Assembly (NCBI RefSeq): GCF_040436345.1
Contig: NC_133215.1
Coordinates: forward strand, 20,715,306-20,779,305
Origin: Pagrus major
Taxonomy: Eukaryota; Chordata; Actinopteri; Spariformes; Sparidae
Direction of reading: 5' to 3'
Length of the DNA: 64,000 bases
Position numbers and translations under genes: made by a program. Below the pieces are notes generated by a model. That model saw nothing but the letters and a program-made list of their open reading frames with translations, had not been told where the DNA came from and searched no databases. The first letter of the stretch is position 1, and each line of letters begins with the position of its first letter. Below, piece by piece: positions 23,001 to 33,793 of this stretch.

Positions 23001-23691
23001 TTATAAAGCAGAAAACAAAGATTGTCTGTTTTTCAAACACGTCATACTCGTGCTTGTCCCCTGCAGAGTGTGCCAGAGGAGGTATGAGCTGAGCAGGATG
23101 GTGCTCTCCAGTAAATCCTTTAACGTGCTGGGGAACAGGCGAGCTGTCAGTGTGGACTACATACCGGTCCTCCGCTACATCTGTCGCCTTCAGAGAGCAC
23201 AGCGGCAGAAAGAGGAACCAGTCCGGTGAGACAGACACGATACAGATTTATATTCACTTTCACTTCAGGAGGTCGACTGATGTCGTTTAGAATGATAGCA
23301 TTGTTTTTAATAAATGAAAACACTGTCGCATTAGGTTAGTCAGTGTGACAATGATGGTAGTTGTATCTTAAATCTGCCTCCTTAGTCATTTTTTTCGTAA
23401 GCCCTGATCTAACTTATCAGTTAACTCTTCAATTTGAATGAATGTTTGATGAAATGTTTTTGCCAAGTATTAAACCCTAATTTGACTACTAATGCGATGT
23501 TGTACATCCAACTAATACTCAACATTTGTACAAAAACTTTGACTAAAATCTAATAATTTGTCCTCCACATTAGGTGTCTGAACTACCTCAGCAGCAAACA
23601 CCTGGGTCTCTCAAAGTCGACCGTTCATCTCCTGGCAGAAGATTTCTCCTGGAGAAAAGTCTGGAACACTGAAGAGCCTCACGTCCATTAG
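17094..23691 (+). CDS. atad5: ATAD5 / Elg1 PCNA-unloading AAA+ ATPase (short form)
   Basis: Large subunit of the alternative RFC-like clamp loader that unloads PCNA from chromatin in the nucleus. Fourteen coding exons: 17094-17679, 17770-18117, 18198-18294, 18390-18472, 18663-18811, 19890-20052, 20274-20548, 20662-20755, 20836-20900, 21508-21706, 21770-21927, 22030-22844, 23067-23225, 23574-23691. The sum is 3309 nt (1102 aa), all in frame. The AAA+ core has LWTDKYSPQ, Walker A GPPGVGKT (about residues 401-408), the block FEVNCSSQRSG and the Walker B strand LILFEEVDVIFDADVGF (about 562-578). The C-terminal lid region follows in exons 10-14. Human ATAD5 is about 1840 aa. Here the N-terminus begins only about 100 residues before KIAPIFLRATQ, which resembles human VAPLFLVRKAQ, so most of the human N-terminal half is missing. 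Poly(A) signal at 23831. Confidence 0.93.
20945..21388. mobile_element. 'GGTTGGGTAGTAACGGATTACATG'-type dispersed fish repeat in atad5 intron 9
   Basis: It begins GGTTGGGTAGTAACAGATTA at 20948 and ends in AT-rich GATTACATTTCAAAGTAATTG. I recall this repeat type as widespread in teleosts. It occupies most of the 607-nt intron between exons 9 and 10. Boundaries and class are approximate. Confidence 0.5.
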
Positions 23692-23830
23692 CATGAGCAG
23701 TCAGTATTTATTTTACTGTGAATCCATTTTACCCGACTACTGCCTCCAACTTAATACTGTAAAATGAATTTAATTCAGTTCAGATGAGAAATCATGTTTT
23801 ATTTACATGTACTTGCAACCATGAAAAGTG

Positions 23831-23836
23831 AATAAA
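23831..23836 (+). terminator. atad5: Candidate poly(A) signal of atad5
   Basis: AATAAA lies about 140 nt after the atad5 stop codon. It is the first canonical hexamer on the plus strand after the stop. Confidence 0.6.
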
Positions 23837-24080
23837 ATATTCTATATTCTTTTTAATTATGTTTATATTTTATTTCATAAAACCTTTTTAACTCAAAGCA
23901 ACAGGAGTGAAAATCCTGAGACATCTAGAATATGGAAGACAGCTATTACTTTATGAAAGTGTCCATATCGAACATTGACGGCAGAAATGACAAAACTTTT
24001 CAGCAACTCTCATGCTAACTAACCCAAAAAAACATTTTAGAGTGTTTAATGTAACAATTAGAACAGACAATACTTTAAAT

Positions 24081-24524
24081 TAGGGATGCACCATTTTATC
24101 TGCCACTCTTTCCCTTGTTTACTACTATCGGCAAATACGATAGCACAAATAGCACTGACCGATGTCTGTCTGTTGTGTCACATTAATTTAACACCGGCAC
24201 ATTCATGGGATACTGGCTCGTGAAATCTCTGCTATCAGTTTTTTTTTTTTTTTTTTTTTTAAGGCTATGTAAGTGCTGAAATGTCTTATCATTAATGGGT
24301 AGAAGGCTAAAAAGGTAACGTTTAACGTAGTTTGATACATATGTATGATCGAATTTTGAATTTGTGCTCTTTCAAAGTAATGTAATTAGGAATTCAAAAC
24401 TATTTATTTATTATAATATAATTATATAATAATAGTTTCATTGTTTATAGGCAAAAAACAGGGAATAAATAACAACAAAATAAACGACAGCAAAAGTAAT
24501 TGTCTCACAATCGGTGCATCCCTA
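24081..24524. mobile_element. hAT-like MITE with TIR TAGGGATGCACC
   Basis: The left terminus TAGGGATGCACC (24081-24092) is matched exactly in inverse by GGTGCATCCCTA (24513-24524). The flanks are CTTTAAAT on the left and ACTTAAAT on the right, a degenerate 8-bp target duplication (6 of 8 identical), as expected for the hAT superfamily. The interior is non-coding, with a run of about 20 T at 24240. It lies between the convergent ends of atad5 and tefm. Confidence 0.75.
24403..24412 (-). terminator. tefm: Overlapping minus-strand AATAAA hexamers, candidate tefm poly(A) signal
   Basis: TTTATTTATT on the plus strand gives two overlapping AATAAA hexamers on the minus strand, about 205 nt past the tefm stop codon. 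They are the first such hexamers downstream of tefm and lie inside the hAT-like MITE. A second candidate is at 23869-23874. Confidence 0.4.
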
Positions 24525-24615
24525 ACTTAAATCAACCAGCACCAAATCTGTTCAAAGAGGTAATCGTTTGCTAAAAGTCCACAAGGGCTCAGAATGCCAC
24601 TCCGGCATGCGGTGG

Positions 24616-27356
24616 CTAACTGGAAGATTCACTGAGCAGCTCGTAAAAAGCGACTGCCTGAAGCAGGGCGTCACACAGTTCCTCTCCTCCCTTGCCAATT
24701 TTGAATGAATTCCTGTACTTCACCAATAGGTCAGGAGGGACGTTTATCCTGGGGAGCTTCTGAGTCACCGACTCGGTCATCAGCTTACGGACTGTCTGTG
24801 CCCCGCTGGTCCGACACTCGCCCACCATGAGTCCAAAGTGACGTCCCACAGCGGTGCGCATCATGTTCAAAACTCTGCAAATGAAAGAAGAAATGGAGGA
24901 GAGAAGTGAGTTTGTGAACCTTCACTGACCTCAAGACAGTTGACACAAAAAGGGTGAAAGGCCAAGAACATTTCGAGATGAATGTCATGTTTGTTGTACA
25001 GTATTTTGGTGCATTTCATAATTATCATTAATTCCCTTTTTCCCCACCTAGGAGGAATGTTGGCCTTGGGTGGGGGGTTTCTTGGCTCCAGCAGAGCGAA
25101 CAGCATGGCCTCCACAGTCCTCATGTGTGCCATGATGGGGAACAGAGCCGTATTCTGGACTGAGATGGAGGACTTCTCTATTATGTAGAAGTCAGCTGAT
25201 GGGAGGAGTGACACAACTGTGGAGACCTGAGGGCAGAAAAGAAAATTATAAATTGTGCTCTTGGTTCAAATTCCTTACCATGACTTCAACCCAAATGTTA
25301 AGTTAAAACACAAGGACAATGGCCATTTTCCAGTTTCTATACTCAACTGGTCACTGTGTAAGATTTCAGTAATAACATGGACTCTGACAGTCATACTCAC
25401 GTCACTCAAGTAGGCAGGGGCCATGTATGTTCCCTTCAAGAAGTTTGGACAGTCCAGCTGTTGCCAGTCCAGGACTGTCATCCCACGGTTCAGGTGGGTC
25501 CAGGCGATTTTATTAGTCCCACATACTAGTGACACAATGGACTTGGCATCCTGAACAAACATACAGAATCAAGACAGGGGGTCACTGTAAATTATCCTGC
25601 TTTCTCTTTTTACATTTAACAGTTTGACAACTGAAATGAGATTAACTCTGCATCTAATGCAATCAAAGGTCAGTTCAAATTATCCAGGACCATCTTCCTC
25701 TACACAGATTTTACATGTGAGTCAACACATCATTTGAAAACTTGTTTATGTGGTTCATGAGCTTTGTAAAGGAAGTTAAATGGATTTGCATCAACTGACT
25801 ACTCAAGGTGCTTAACACATGTCACATTCACCCTTTCATACACTGATGGCACATGGCCGATACAGCTTCCTATCCAAGGCGCTTCTCAATAATTCTAAGC
25901 TCAGCCATTCACACACTGATCAATTCGGGGTTCAGTATCTTGCCCAAGGATACTTCAACATGCAGCCAGGGCATCCGAGGATCGAACCAGTGACCTTCCG
26001 ATTACTGGAAGCCCCGCTCTACTTCACATTATTTGAAAGTTTGAATTATTAGCAATAACACAAGTCCTGCATTACAAACGGGCGTAGAGTTTGAAATGCA
26101 TGGGTGTAACAAGCAAAGATAACGATTATGTGGGAAATGTAGGAACTTAACCTATACTAGGGAATGCCCAACAATATCCACTTCTCATCTGTATCAGCTG
26201 ATAAATAATAAATAAAATCAGCATCGGCACAAAATGAACATTTCTGCCAATATGATGACGCTTTAAATATGTGTACGCAACGTGAAGTGTTGAAGTAGTT
26301 TTGAATGTGTATCTTGAAAAAAATGCATGTATGCATCACAATATAAGAAGGCATAATTTGTTCATTCCACTATAATAGAGACTTGATGGTGCATTTTTAA
26401 TGGGGACTATAGGTCAGGGTCAAGTCCTGCAACTTTATAGAATTGCAATACTAAACCGTAAAAATGACTCCTTTGATCATCTCAGTAGATCCAGATCACT
26501 GCAATACAAGCCTTGTATAACCTAAATATGACAGCAGAGCAGCAGTGTGAGGCTGATCAGGCATCTCCATCATCCTCATGCAAGGTGGATCCTTGCGAAC
26601 ACAGAGTCTGCACCTTAAATCTTTAAGATAAAGAAAGTCTCTCCTTGGCCACCCCACTTATGTTCATGTTTAAAACTCGACAATGAGCATTTTTTTTCTC
26701 ACATAGGTGGGTGAAAATGTGGCAGTTCTGACCAATTAACAGATGCACGTGATCAGAACCTCACCTCCAACCAGGACCTGTCGACCTCTGGCCTGATAAA
26801 CTTGGCCAACTGAATCCTCACTTTCTTCCCCTTCTTCACCGGGTTGAGGATGGAGTTGAAGACCGTCACAGCACTCTTGTGCTTCAGCAGCGGGACATTC
26901 ACCACACTCTCCAGGCTTTTAAAAGGTCCGTTTTTAATCCTGTACTCCACAATGTTGAGCGACTTGCGGCCTCTCAGGAGCTTGACGCCGGCCAGCTCTG
27001 ATGGCTCGGCCTTGTTGAGCAGCTCGAGGATGACATCTCGTTGCGCGGTGGTGTAAAACTCATCCAGCGGTCTGTTGTCCTCTTTGCAAGGCGCGGAGGT
27101 GGAGGTGAGGACGGCGTCCAGGGTCTCAAAGCCAGCGACGGGAACCCGGCTCCGCCAGCAGCATGTGCACTGGAGATACCGCAGCTCCAGCTCGGGGAGG
27201 GAGCAGTGCTGAGGACGAAGGAATAATCCAGGCTGTCCTGAGTACTGACCTGCAGAGGAAATACAGGAGGGAGATGATGTCCAGACAAATTCAAAACTAC
27301 TGCAAGTCCACAACACGTGAGCAGAGGGCCCCGGTGTGCGTTAATGTTGACAACAT
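24616..27356 (-). CDS. tefm: TEFM mitochondrial transcription elongation factor
   Basis: Mitochondrial-matrix factor that makes mitochondrial RNA polymerase processive. Five minus-strand exons: 27317-27356, 26765-27249, 25401-25550, 25048-25226, 24616-24874. The sum is 1113 nt (370 aa; human 360) with all junctions in frame. Exon 2 carries the helix-hairpin-helix region (LLRGRKSLNIVEYR, then LESVVNVPLLKHKS). Exons 3-5 form the catalytically dead RNase H/resolvase-like domain (IAWTHLNRGMTVLDWQQ, ADFYIIEKSSISVQN, VGRHFGLMVGECRTSG). The first exon (MLSTLTHTGALCSR) is short, free of acidic residues and Ser/Thr-rich, as expected for an import presequence. It is the least certain part because it rests on a single weak donor (CAC|GTGTTG). 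The gene is convergent with atad5 and divergent from adap2. Confidence 0.92.
25795..26024 (-). mobile_element. tRNA-derived SINE (minus orientation) in tefm intron 2
   Basis: Read on the minus strand, it starts near GTAGAGCGGGGCTTCC, followed by a perfect RNA polymerase III B box GGTTCGATCC (25979-25988 on plus). Next comes a tail with CATGTTGAAGTATCCTTGGG and CAAGATACTGAACCCCGAAT. This matches the percomorph SINE wording I remember. The first bases of the tRNA head, including most of the A box, are missing, so the copy is 5'-truncated and unlikely to be transcribed on its own. It lies in the same orientation as tefm. Confidence 0.7.
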
Positions 27357-29050
27357 GTAGATATCAGGCTGCCTGAATTCACCTAAAATGTGTAATACAG
27401 ATGGGAATAATTATATAACCACTAACAGCAAAAGTTAGCATTTAAAAGTAACGTTAGCTTAGTTAAATTAGCTTGCTAAATTAGTCGGCGAATGCAACTT
27501 TTTACAAAAAGTGAGTATAAGACAGCCAGTTCACAACAAACACCTACTTCTATAAACCACCGATGATAGGAAGCGCCTGGCGAACCACATCATCGTTTAT
27601 TAGAAATAAATTAACGATCGTTTTGGCTACAACATCATACAGGTGAAAAAACTTCGCCCTTTCGTTGTGGTCCGGCGGTTTTCAACTGACCGGCGTGGCA
27701 CCACAACACAACTGCGATTGGTTCCGGACTGCTTCTTGTTCTACTTTGTGTTTGCTGGCGAACCGACTTTACGTGTGTATGTCGCCACCTACTGTAAGAC
27801 AGTGTCATTGCACTAATTCATATGGTGTTGAGTTAATTACTGAGCTACTACAATTTTCTTGTCTTTACAAAACTTATTAGTATCAGTGAGGGAGTAAATA
27901 TTAGAAACACCACTGAAATACATATACATATACATATATTTTCTCAAGATCTATACATAAGTCATAAGTGCAGCTATGAGGTACTTCATTTGAGTATTTA
28001 TATTTTATGACACTTTATTCTTCTACTCCACCACATTTCAGAGGGAACTATTGATTGCACCTTTAACGCTGCAACAGTTTATTCCACAGCTTTAGTTATT
28101 TTGTGATTGTAAATAATATAATGTATGAAATATATACAGAGCTATACTAGGAATCAAAAGGTCATCAAAATCCGTGTTCATGTAAAACAGTAAAGGTACA
28201 GTATATTGTATTATGTGAGTAGGTATGTATGAGGTTTCCTGCCTTTATAACAAGTGCAAAAACATTTTAAAATAATAAAAACTGTTAATAATAATTAGTG
28301 TGTAGAGTCCCTAAATCTTCACATACTTAAATACATCTAAGTAATCATGATGAGCAAGAACATTTTTAAACATCCCCTCCAGACAAGATGTCTATAAAAC
28401 ACTCTTTGACTTTGACTAATATCTTTCTGATACATTTCCTCCCCTGTCGGCTCGACGCCTCTTGAAGTCAGATTTTTTTTTTTATGAGCAGAAAGAAAAT
28501 GTACACTTTGAACCATGAATGTGAAAACAGCCTTCTGGTGTCAAACTCTGCACGTACGTCATTCTACACAGTCAAGCTCAAACATTCAAGTGTGGGAACA
28601 AGAAGAAAATACTGATTTATCTATTATAATAAAGAAATGATTCTGTCAGGTCTACCCTGTTTGTAAATTAACTGCAAAATATGCTGAGTTGATCAACATT
28701 TCATCTCAGATATATACAGTGTACCTCCCCCAACATGATAATACTTCACTAAAACCAGTTCTATGAGCTATACATACAAGTCAATCACCCTGTTATATGG
28801 TGACGTCTGTTTCACTTCCTTTCTATGTTATTTCTGGACCTCTGCGTTTGTGTGCAGAACAATAAACTTCATGATGCTGTGCTGGTAAGAGGAAATGCTC
28901 GGCGTCTGGCCAATGAGAAGAAATATGTTTTTCACCTGCTACAGAGCTCTGTGTACCATTCAGTGTGGAGAACCAATATGGAGATAATACCTAGTAGCTC
29001 TTCTGCTGGGACTCTACTGTTAGTCTGACTGAAGCAAACTACCTTCACCT
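27357..29050. other. Divergent tefm / adap2 intergenic interval
   Basis: This separates the tefm start (27356) from the adap2 start (29051). The tefm-proximal part up to about 27760 is moderately GC-rich and contains an ATTGG (CCAAT on minus) at 27716-27720 near GTGGTCCGGCGG, consistent with a tefm promoter. From about 27964 to 28230 lies a copy of the 'TTCTACTCCACCACATTTCAGAGG' dispersed fish repeat. The remainder is AT-rich, with nothing I recognise as coding. Confidence 0.45.
27964..28230 (+). repeat. Copy of the 'CTACTCCACTACATTTCAGAGGGAA' fish dispersed repeat
   Basis: It contains GAGGTACTTCATTTGAGTAT and TTCTACTCCACCACATTTCA, then AGCTTTAGTTATTTTG. A second copy begins near 34645 (GTGGTGGAAAGTAC ... 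TTCTACTCCACTACATTTTG). Class not assigned. Confidence 0.5.
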
Positions 29051-32000
29051 ATGGCCAGTCTTGAAAGAAACAACAAAATCCTGCTAGATTTGGTGCGACA
29101 GCCGGGTAACAACTTGTGTGCTGACTGTGGAGCTCCCGGTGAGTATGCTGACAAAGATTCATAGCCACAGTACATTCATTTTAAAATGATATATACATCT
29201 CTGGACTGATTTACAACTGTACATGTTTTGACAAAGACCATTCTACCTGATTTCTGTGAGAATTAACACGTTTTCTTGATTAAAGTTTAAAGAATGGTAA
29301 ACAATAACTTGTGTCATGAGGCCATGTGGTGTTTGTGAACAGAACTTTATTATTATTTATTAGTATTGTTTTATAACTAAGTCACGTTTTATAATCAACT
29401 TTCATAAGGGGAAGTGGCTGCTGTTATATTCTGTGGCATGATCTCACTGTTCCTCCTCTACCTGTCTGCCACCATCACTGACGAGAACAGCTAATAAAGT
29501 CATTGTGTGAGAGTGAAAGACTAGCAAGAAGTCAAATGTTTAAATTTAACTCCCAGTTTATTGTGTTGTGGTGTGTATTTGCTGCTTATACAGTGAAGTT
29601 CATAGTGTATTTAGTTCCTTCTTACAGTGTAGATGTTGTTATAGATGTTGTTATATGCTTCTACGCTCACAGATCCTGACTGGGCCTCCTACACTCTTGG
29701 TGTCTTTGTGTGCCTGAACTGCTCAGGGATGCATCGTAATCTGCCCGCTGTCAGCAAAGTGAAATCCATACGTCTGGATCGCTGGGAGGATTCACTAGTA
29801 GAGGTATAGCCTGTGTTTGTAGTTTGTATTCATTTTATACGGATAGCTTATAACAGTTTTTGATTTTTTGTTCACCTTAAGTTTTTATATTTTGAAAATT
29901 TGGTTTGAGTTTTAAGTCAAACTCCAACTCCAACAAATTATATTTTTTTCGACCATCTTTTGTTGACATTAACAGCTTTTCTTCTTTAGAAAAACTTAAA
30001 TCTTTAAGTTTTGGAAACAAAACAAATAAAATCAGTATTTCTAAAATTGCTGAGAAAACACCAGTTTAAAGGTGCATTACGTAAGAATTTTATTTGAAAA
30101 CACTAAGAAATTAACTACAGTCATCTACAGAATGTGAAGAAATAACAGTGTTGAGATCATGATGACTATGTATTATGTTTAAGATATATCTACTGAAGCT
30201 AACATGCTAACAAGCTAACCTCAGTGCGTCCCTTTCCAAAGCTCCTGCACTAGAGGTGTATGCAACAACACTGCCCCGGTGACTCCAAGCTCACAGTCCA
30301 GACAGCTAGCTGCACGGCTAACAGAGCTAATTAGCTAACAGCAGCTACAGTTAGCAGCAATTAGTGCTTACTGTGGTTACATGCTGCCCCCTATTTGTTT
30401 TGTCCTGAGTATGAATTTAACAAGTGGCCAATTTTTACATATTGCACCTTTAAAGTGAATAATGATTTAATATTTTTAATTGCAACCTTAAGCATCCGAA
30501 TAATGACAAATCTTGTTCACAGCTCACCGTGAACAATATTTTTTTTTGTGTTCGTTCCTGAAATTAAGTTAACTTAACAAAGGATTGTAGGATGGCAAAA
30601 CTTTTTATTGGTTAAATGTAAAACTTAAGAATTTGAGTTTGATGTAAAAAATAAATAAATTGTGAAGACAGTTTTTTCTCAACATTTTTATTTACAGTGT
30701 ATATATATTTTAATGTGTATTTTATATATTTTTTTTTCTGTCTCCTTTTCTAATTGTTATTGTTCTTCTTCTTTATTTTTAGCGTTGTCTGTCACAGATA
30801 AAACACTGAAATTTTGAATCTTAACCTGTCCACCGTGATACTTTATTCTGTACACATGGGCAATTGTTCAAGCGTACACTCTGATCTCAACATGGATACA
30901 TGTTTTGTTTATAATCTCATGTGGGATGTGTTTGAGTATTCCACTCTACAAGACAGAGGATCTACAAATAACAAAACTGAAGTTAATGAATTTCAATTGT
31001 GTGGCTGCAGTTCATGCAGAAGATGGGAAATTCTGCAGCCAAAGCCATTTATGAGAAGTATGTCCCCGCCTTCTTTTACCGGCCGCAACAAAAAGACTGC
31101 AAGTGAGTGACTGCAACACATTCACCTCATTAGCTCAGTGAAAATGTAGAATCAACAAACAGTCTATTTAGTGAATGGGAGTGGAGAGGTTTAGAAAGAG
31201 GAACAAACACCAAGCGCTGGGTGCAGAGGTGGAGGTGCTAGTATGAATCAGACTCATTCATCAATTCATCAGGTCCATATCTTTTCAGATGCTGGTATGT
31301 ACTTAACCATTTGTGTTTTATCCATGAGGAAAGCGTAATGAGCGTTTTGCTTTGCTTTTAGTGTTCTTAAGGACCAATGGATCCGTGCAAAGTATGAAAG
31401 AGAAGAATTCACAGGAGAAAACACCCACTTTCAGCAAGCCTATAGTTCTGGTGAGTATCCTTATTATATTCTTCCCATCAGCAAAATATTCAGAACTTCG
31501 CATTTATTTCTGTGCTTAAGATGCAGTTTAGTTTCTCCTCATCTCTTTTATTCATTTGATGCTACTAACACAGACGTGTTTGAGTCAACACTATGGAAGA
31601 AGGGCAAAGACAACAAGCAGTATCTCAAGAGGGTCTTCCTGCTGTCCCACAAAGACTTCACCCTCAGATACTTCATCAAAGAGGATGTGAGTAGTTCTTT
31701 CGCCTGATCATCATTTACTCTGCAAGTTAAATGAGCATATACCAGCTTTGTTTCTAATCCCTTGAAATGCTTCCTCAAAGTCCAAGGTCCCCAAAGCGGT
31801 CATCCCCATGAAGGACCTGAATGCAGTTTTCCAGCCAGAGAAGATCAGTCACGCTCACGGCCTGCAGATCTCCTACCTGCACGACGAACGTATGAGGAAT
31901 CTGTTTGTTTATCATGAGAATGGACAGGTGAGCTCGAGTGCTATTGTGTTTGTATTTCCGCTTTAATAGAAAAAATGTCTTTAATTGGCAAACGCGGCAT

Positions 32001-33114
32001 ACAAAACCTGTAACATCTGTCTCCAACCTAAACTTAATGCTAGAGCTGAGAAAGATGATGATGTGATCTAGACCCAGTAAAACCTTTATTCCCAGTTCCA
32101 GTTCCATTTTTTTATGTATTCCTGATGTGCTCTTCTGTATCTGATGCCTTGTAGATAATTGTATCCTTGTTCAATGCTATCCGGGCAACACGCTTGGCAT
32201 ACTTGCAGAAGAAACATCCCACTCTTCATGATAATGACGTGAGACACATTTTTAAAATATAATTCTCAGATGGATTGTTAAAGTCACAGGTAACTCCACC
32301 ACGTTTACACATTAAAGTGTGTTAACAAGTTTTGGGGCGTACTACAGAATATGTGATAAAGGTACAATAAAGCCTTTTGTGGCTCCAGAGGAAGCTGCAT
32401 GTAATCTGATAAATTACCTCAAGTGATGTCACTCAGTGGCAAAGTTGCATTATGGGTAATTTAGGTGCCAGGTTTTGAAAAGCAGCCCACTGGTCTAACA
32501 TTGCCCTCTAATACGGCAGAACCACGGATAAAACCTTTTTATTCGACACATTCTTTTTCCTTTTCAAAATCTGGTGCCTACACTACCCACAATGCAATTT
32601 AAGCACTGCGTGACATCACTGGGGGCAATTTATCAGATCAAATGTACCTTCCTTTGGAGCCACAACAGGCTTTATACTACTTGTTCCACATATGCTGCAG
32701 TACTCCACAAGACCTGTAAACACACTTTAATGTGTAAAATTGGTGGAGTTACCCTTTAAATGCAATTTTTGTTCAGTTTTTTTGTTCAGTTAACAGCGTC
32801 ACCTGTCTTTCCTTACACAGCTAATACCTCAGATAACAAGACATTGCCTGAAGGAGGGGTACATGGAGAAAACTGGCCCCACGGTCTGTTAAGTATCTGA
32901 ATTTATTGGATTTGTTTACTTTTGTTGTATCTGTCAAATTCATTCGTGCATTTTTTTTTTCTCTTTCTGGGTCTATATGTCCCGTTGTCTGTGTGTGTTT
33001 TCAGCAACGGGAGCCATTCAAGAAGAGATGGTTCACACTGTGCTCAGGAAACAGAAAGCTTCTATATTTTAAATCTCCACTGGTAATTAACACATAATGC
33101 CACTGTGTCTAGAG

Positions 33115-33174
<60 letters not shown>

Positions 33175-33793
33175 TGTGAAAGGTGTGTAAAGAATAAGAA
33201 AATAAAAACATACAAACATTTAAAAAAAAAAAAATATTAACCTGAATATTAAGCAATGCTTCTAACACAGTTATGAGAAATACAATGAAAGAAATTGCAT
33301 TATTTTATAAGTGGACAACATTTCCAGGTTTCAATCAGATGCAGATATTAGCCTAATGCGACACCATTAGTAGTGTTTGAGATTAATTAAAGTCATGCTT
33401 TCCTTTGTTTTCACTGTCAGGACGCCACAGAGTTGGGTGCTGTCTTCATTGGCACAGAGAGCCACAGCTACTCTGTTTCGGAGATCAGCGGCCGGAGCAC
33501 GAGGGGAGGCCGGTGGCACTGTGGCATCACGCTGCAGACCCCAGGCAGACAGTTTGTGTTCATGTGTGAGCAGGAGCAGGAGCAGAGGGAGTGGTTGGAG
33601 GCCATTACAAAGGTCATCTCTCAAGCCATGACCCCAGAGGACTATGCTAGTAAGATAATGTTATTATATATTTGATATAGTACTGTACAGCTTCCTGTGT
33701 TTATCAGATGGTATGAACATGAAGTCCATATGTGAATACACACTTTTTCTTTAATATACTGCAGACGAAGCCAACTTGAGACGGGGAAAATGA
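29051..33793 (+). CDS. adap2: ADAP2 Arf-GAP with dual PH domains
   Basis: GTPase-activating protein for Arf6-type small GTPases, recruited to membranes by phosphoinositides. Eleven exons: 29051-29138, 29673-29803, 31011-31102, 31362-31450, 31574-31686, 31781-31927, 32155-32238, 32821-32883, 33005-33082, 33421-33649, 33765-33793. The sum is 1143 nt (380 aa; human 381), all in frame. The Arf-GAP zinc finger is C-x2-C-x16-C-x2-C (C23, C26, C43, C46), with arginine finger R51 in SGMHRNL. PH1 spans roughly residues 130-235 (LWKKGKDNKQYLKRVF). PH2 spans about 255-365 (YMEKTGPTQREPFKKRWF to EWLEAITKVI). The exon 8 donor (ACG|GTCTGT) is off-consensus but required by the protein. Candidate poly(A) signals are at 34169 and 34551. 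Intron 2 holds a TTAA MITE and intron 7 a large fold-back element. Confidence 0.96.
29409..29498 (+). other. Unassigned coding-like segment with stop and AATAAA in adap2 intron 1
   Basis: After an AG (29407-29408) the sequence reads 27 sense codons (29411-29491). They encode a hydrophobic, membrane-span-like stretch (VIFCGMISLFLLYLSATI) ending TDENS, then TAA at 29492-29494. An AATAAA (29493-29498) overlaps that stop. GC content is higher than in the surrounding intron. It would be in frame with adap2 exon 1. I do not recognise the protein. It could be an alternative last exon, a fragment of another gene's last exon, or chance. Confidence 0.3.
30066..30453. mobile_element. TTAA-flanked MITE (TIR AGGTGCA..TA.GTAA) in adap2 intron 2
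   Basis: Left end TTAA-AGGTGCATTACGTAAG; right end, inverted, TTAA-AGGTGCAATATGTAAA. The inverted termini match at about 17 of 20 positions, and both sit on TTAA, the piggyBac-type target. It has no coding capacity. A partial relative with the same TACTGCCCCCTAT block lies at 38287-38386. Confidence 0.65.
32278..32759. mobile_element. Long-inverted-repeat (fold-back) MITE occupying adap2 intron 7
   Basis: The left arm begins TTAA-AGTCACAGGTAACTCCAC. The right arm, reverse-complemented, begins TTAA-AGGGTAACTCCACCAAT. Both then share ACACATTAAAGTGTGTT, AAAGCCT.TTGTGGCTCCA, ATCTGATAAATT and AGTGATGTCAC in the same order. The arms therefore pair over roughly 200 bp each, with a short central spacer. 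TTAA at both ends suggests a piggyBac-type target duplication. The element takes up 482 of the 582 intron bases. Confidence 0.8.
33119..33173. repeat. (TG)n microsatellite in adap2 intron 9
   Basis: About 27 uninterrupted TG dinucleotides lie shortly after the exon 9 donor at 33083. Confidence 0.95.

Noticed and set aside
26157-26395. Possible second hAT-like element beginning 'TAGGGAATGCCCAACAATATCC'
   Set aside because: Only one end resembles the family. No inverted terminus or target duplication was found, so I did not list it.
32574-32759. 61-codon frame in adap2 intron 7
   Set aside because: It is the right arm of the fold-back MITE.
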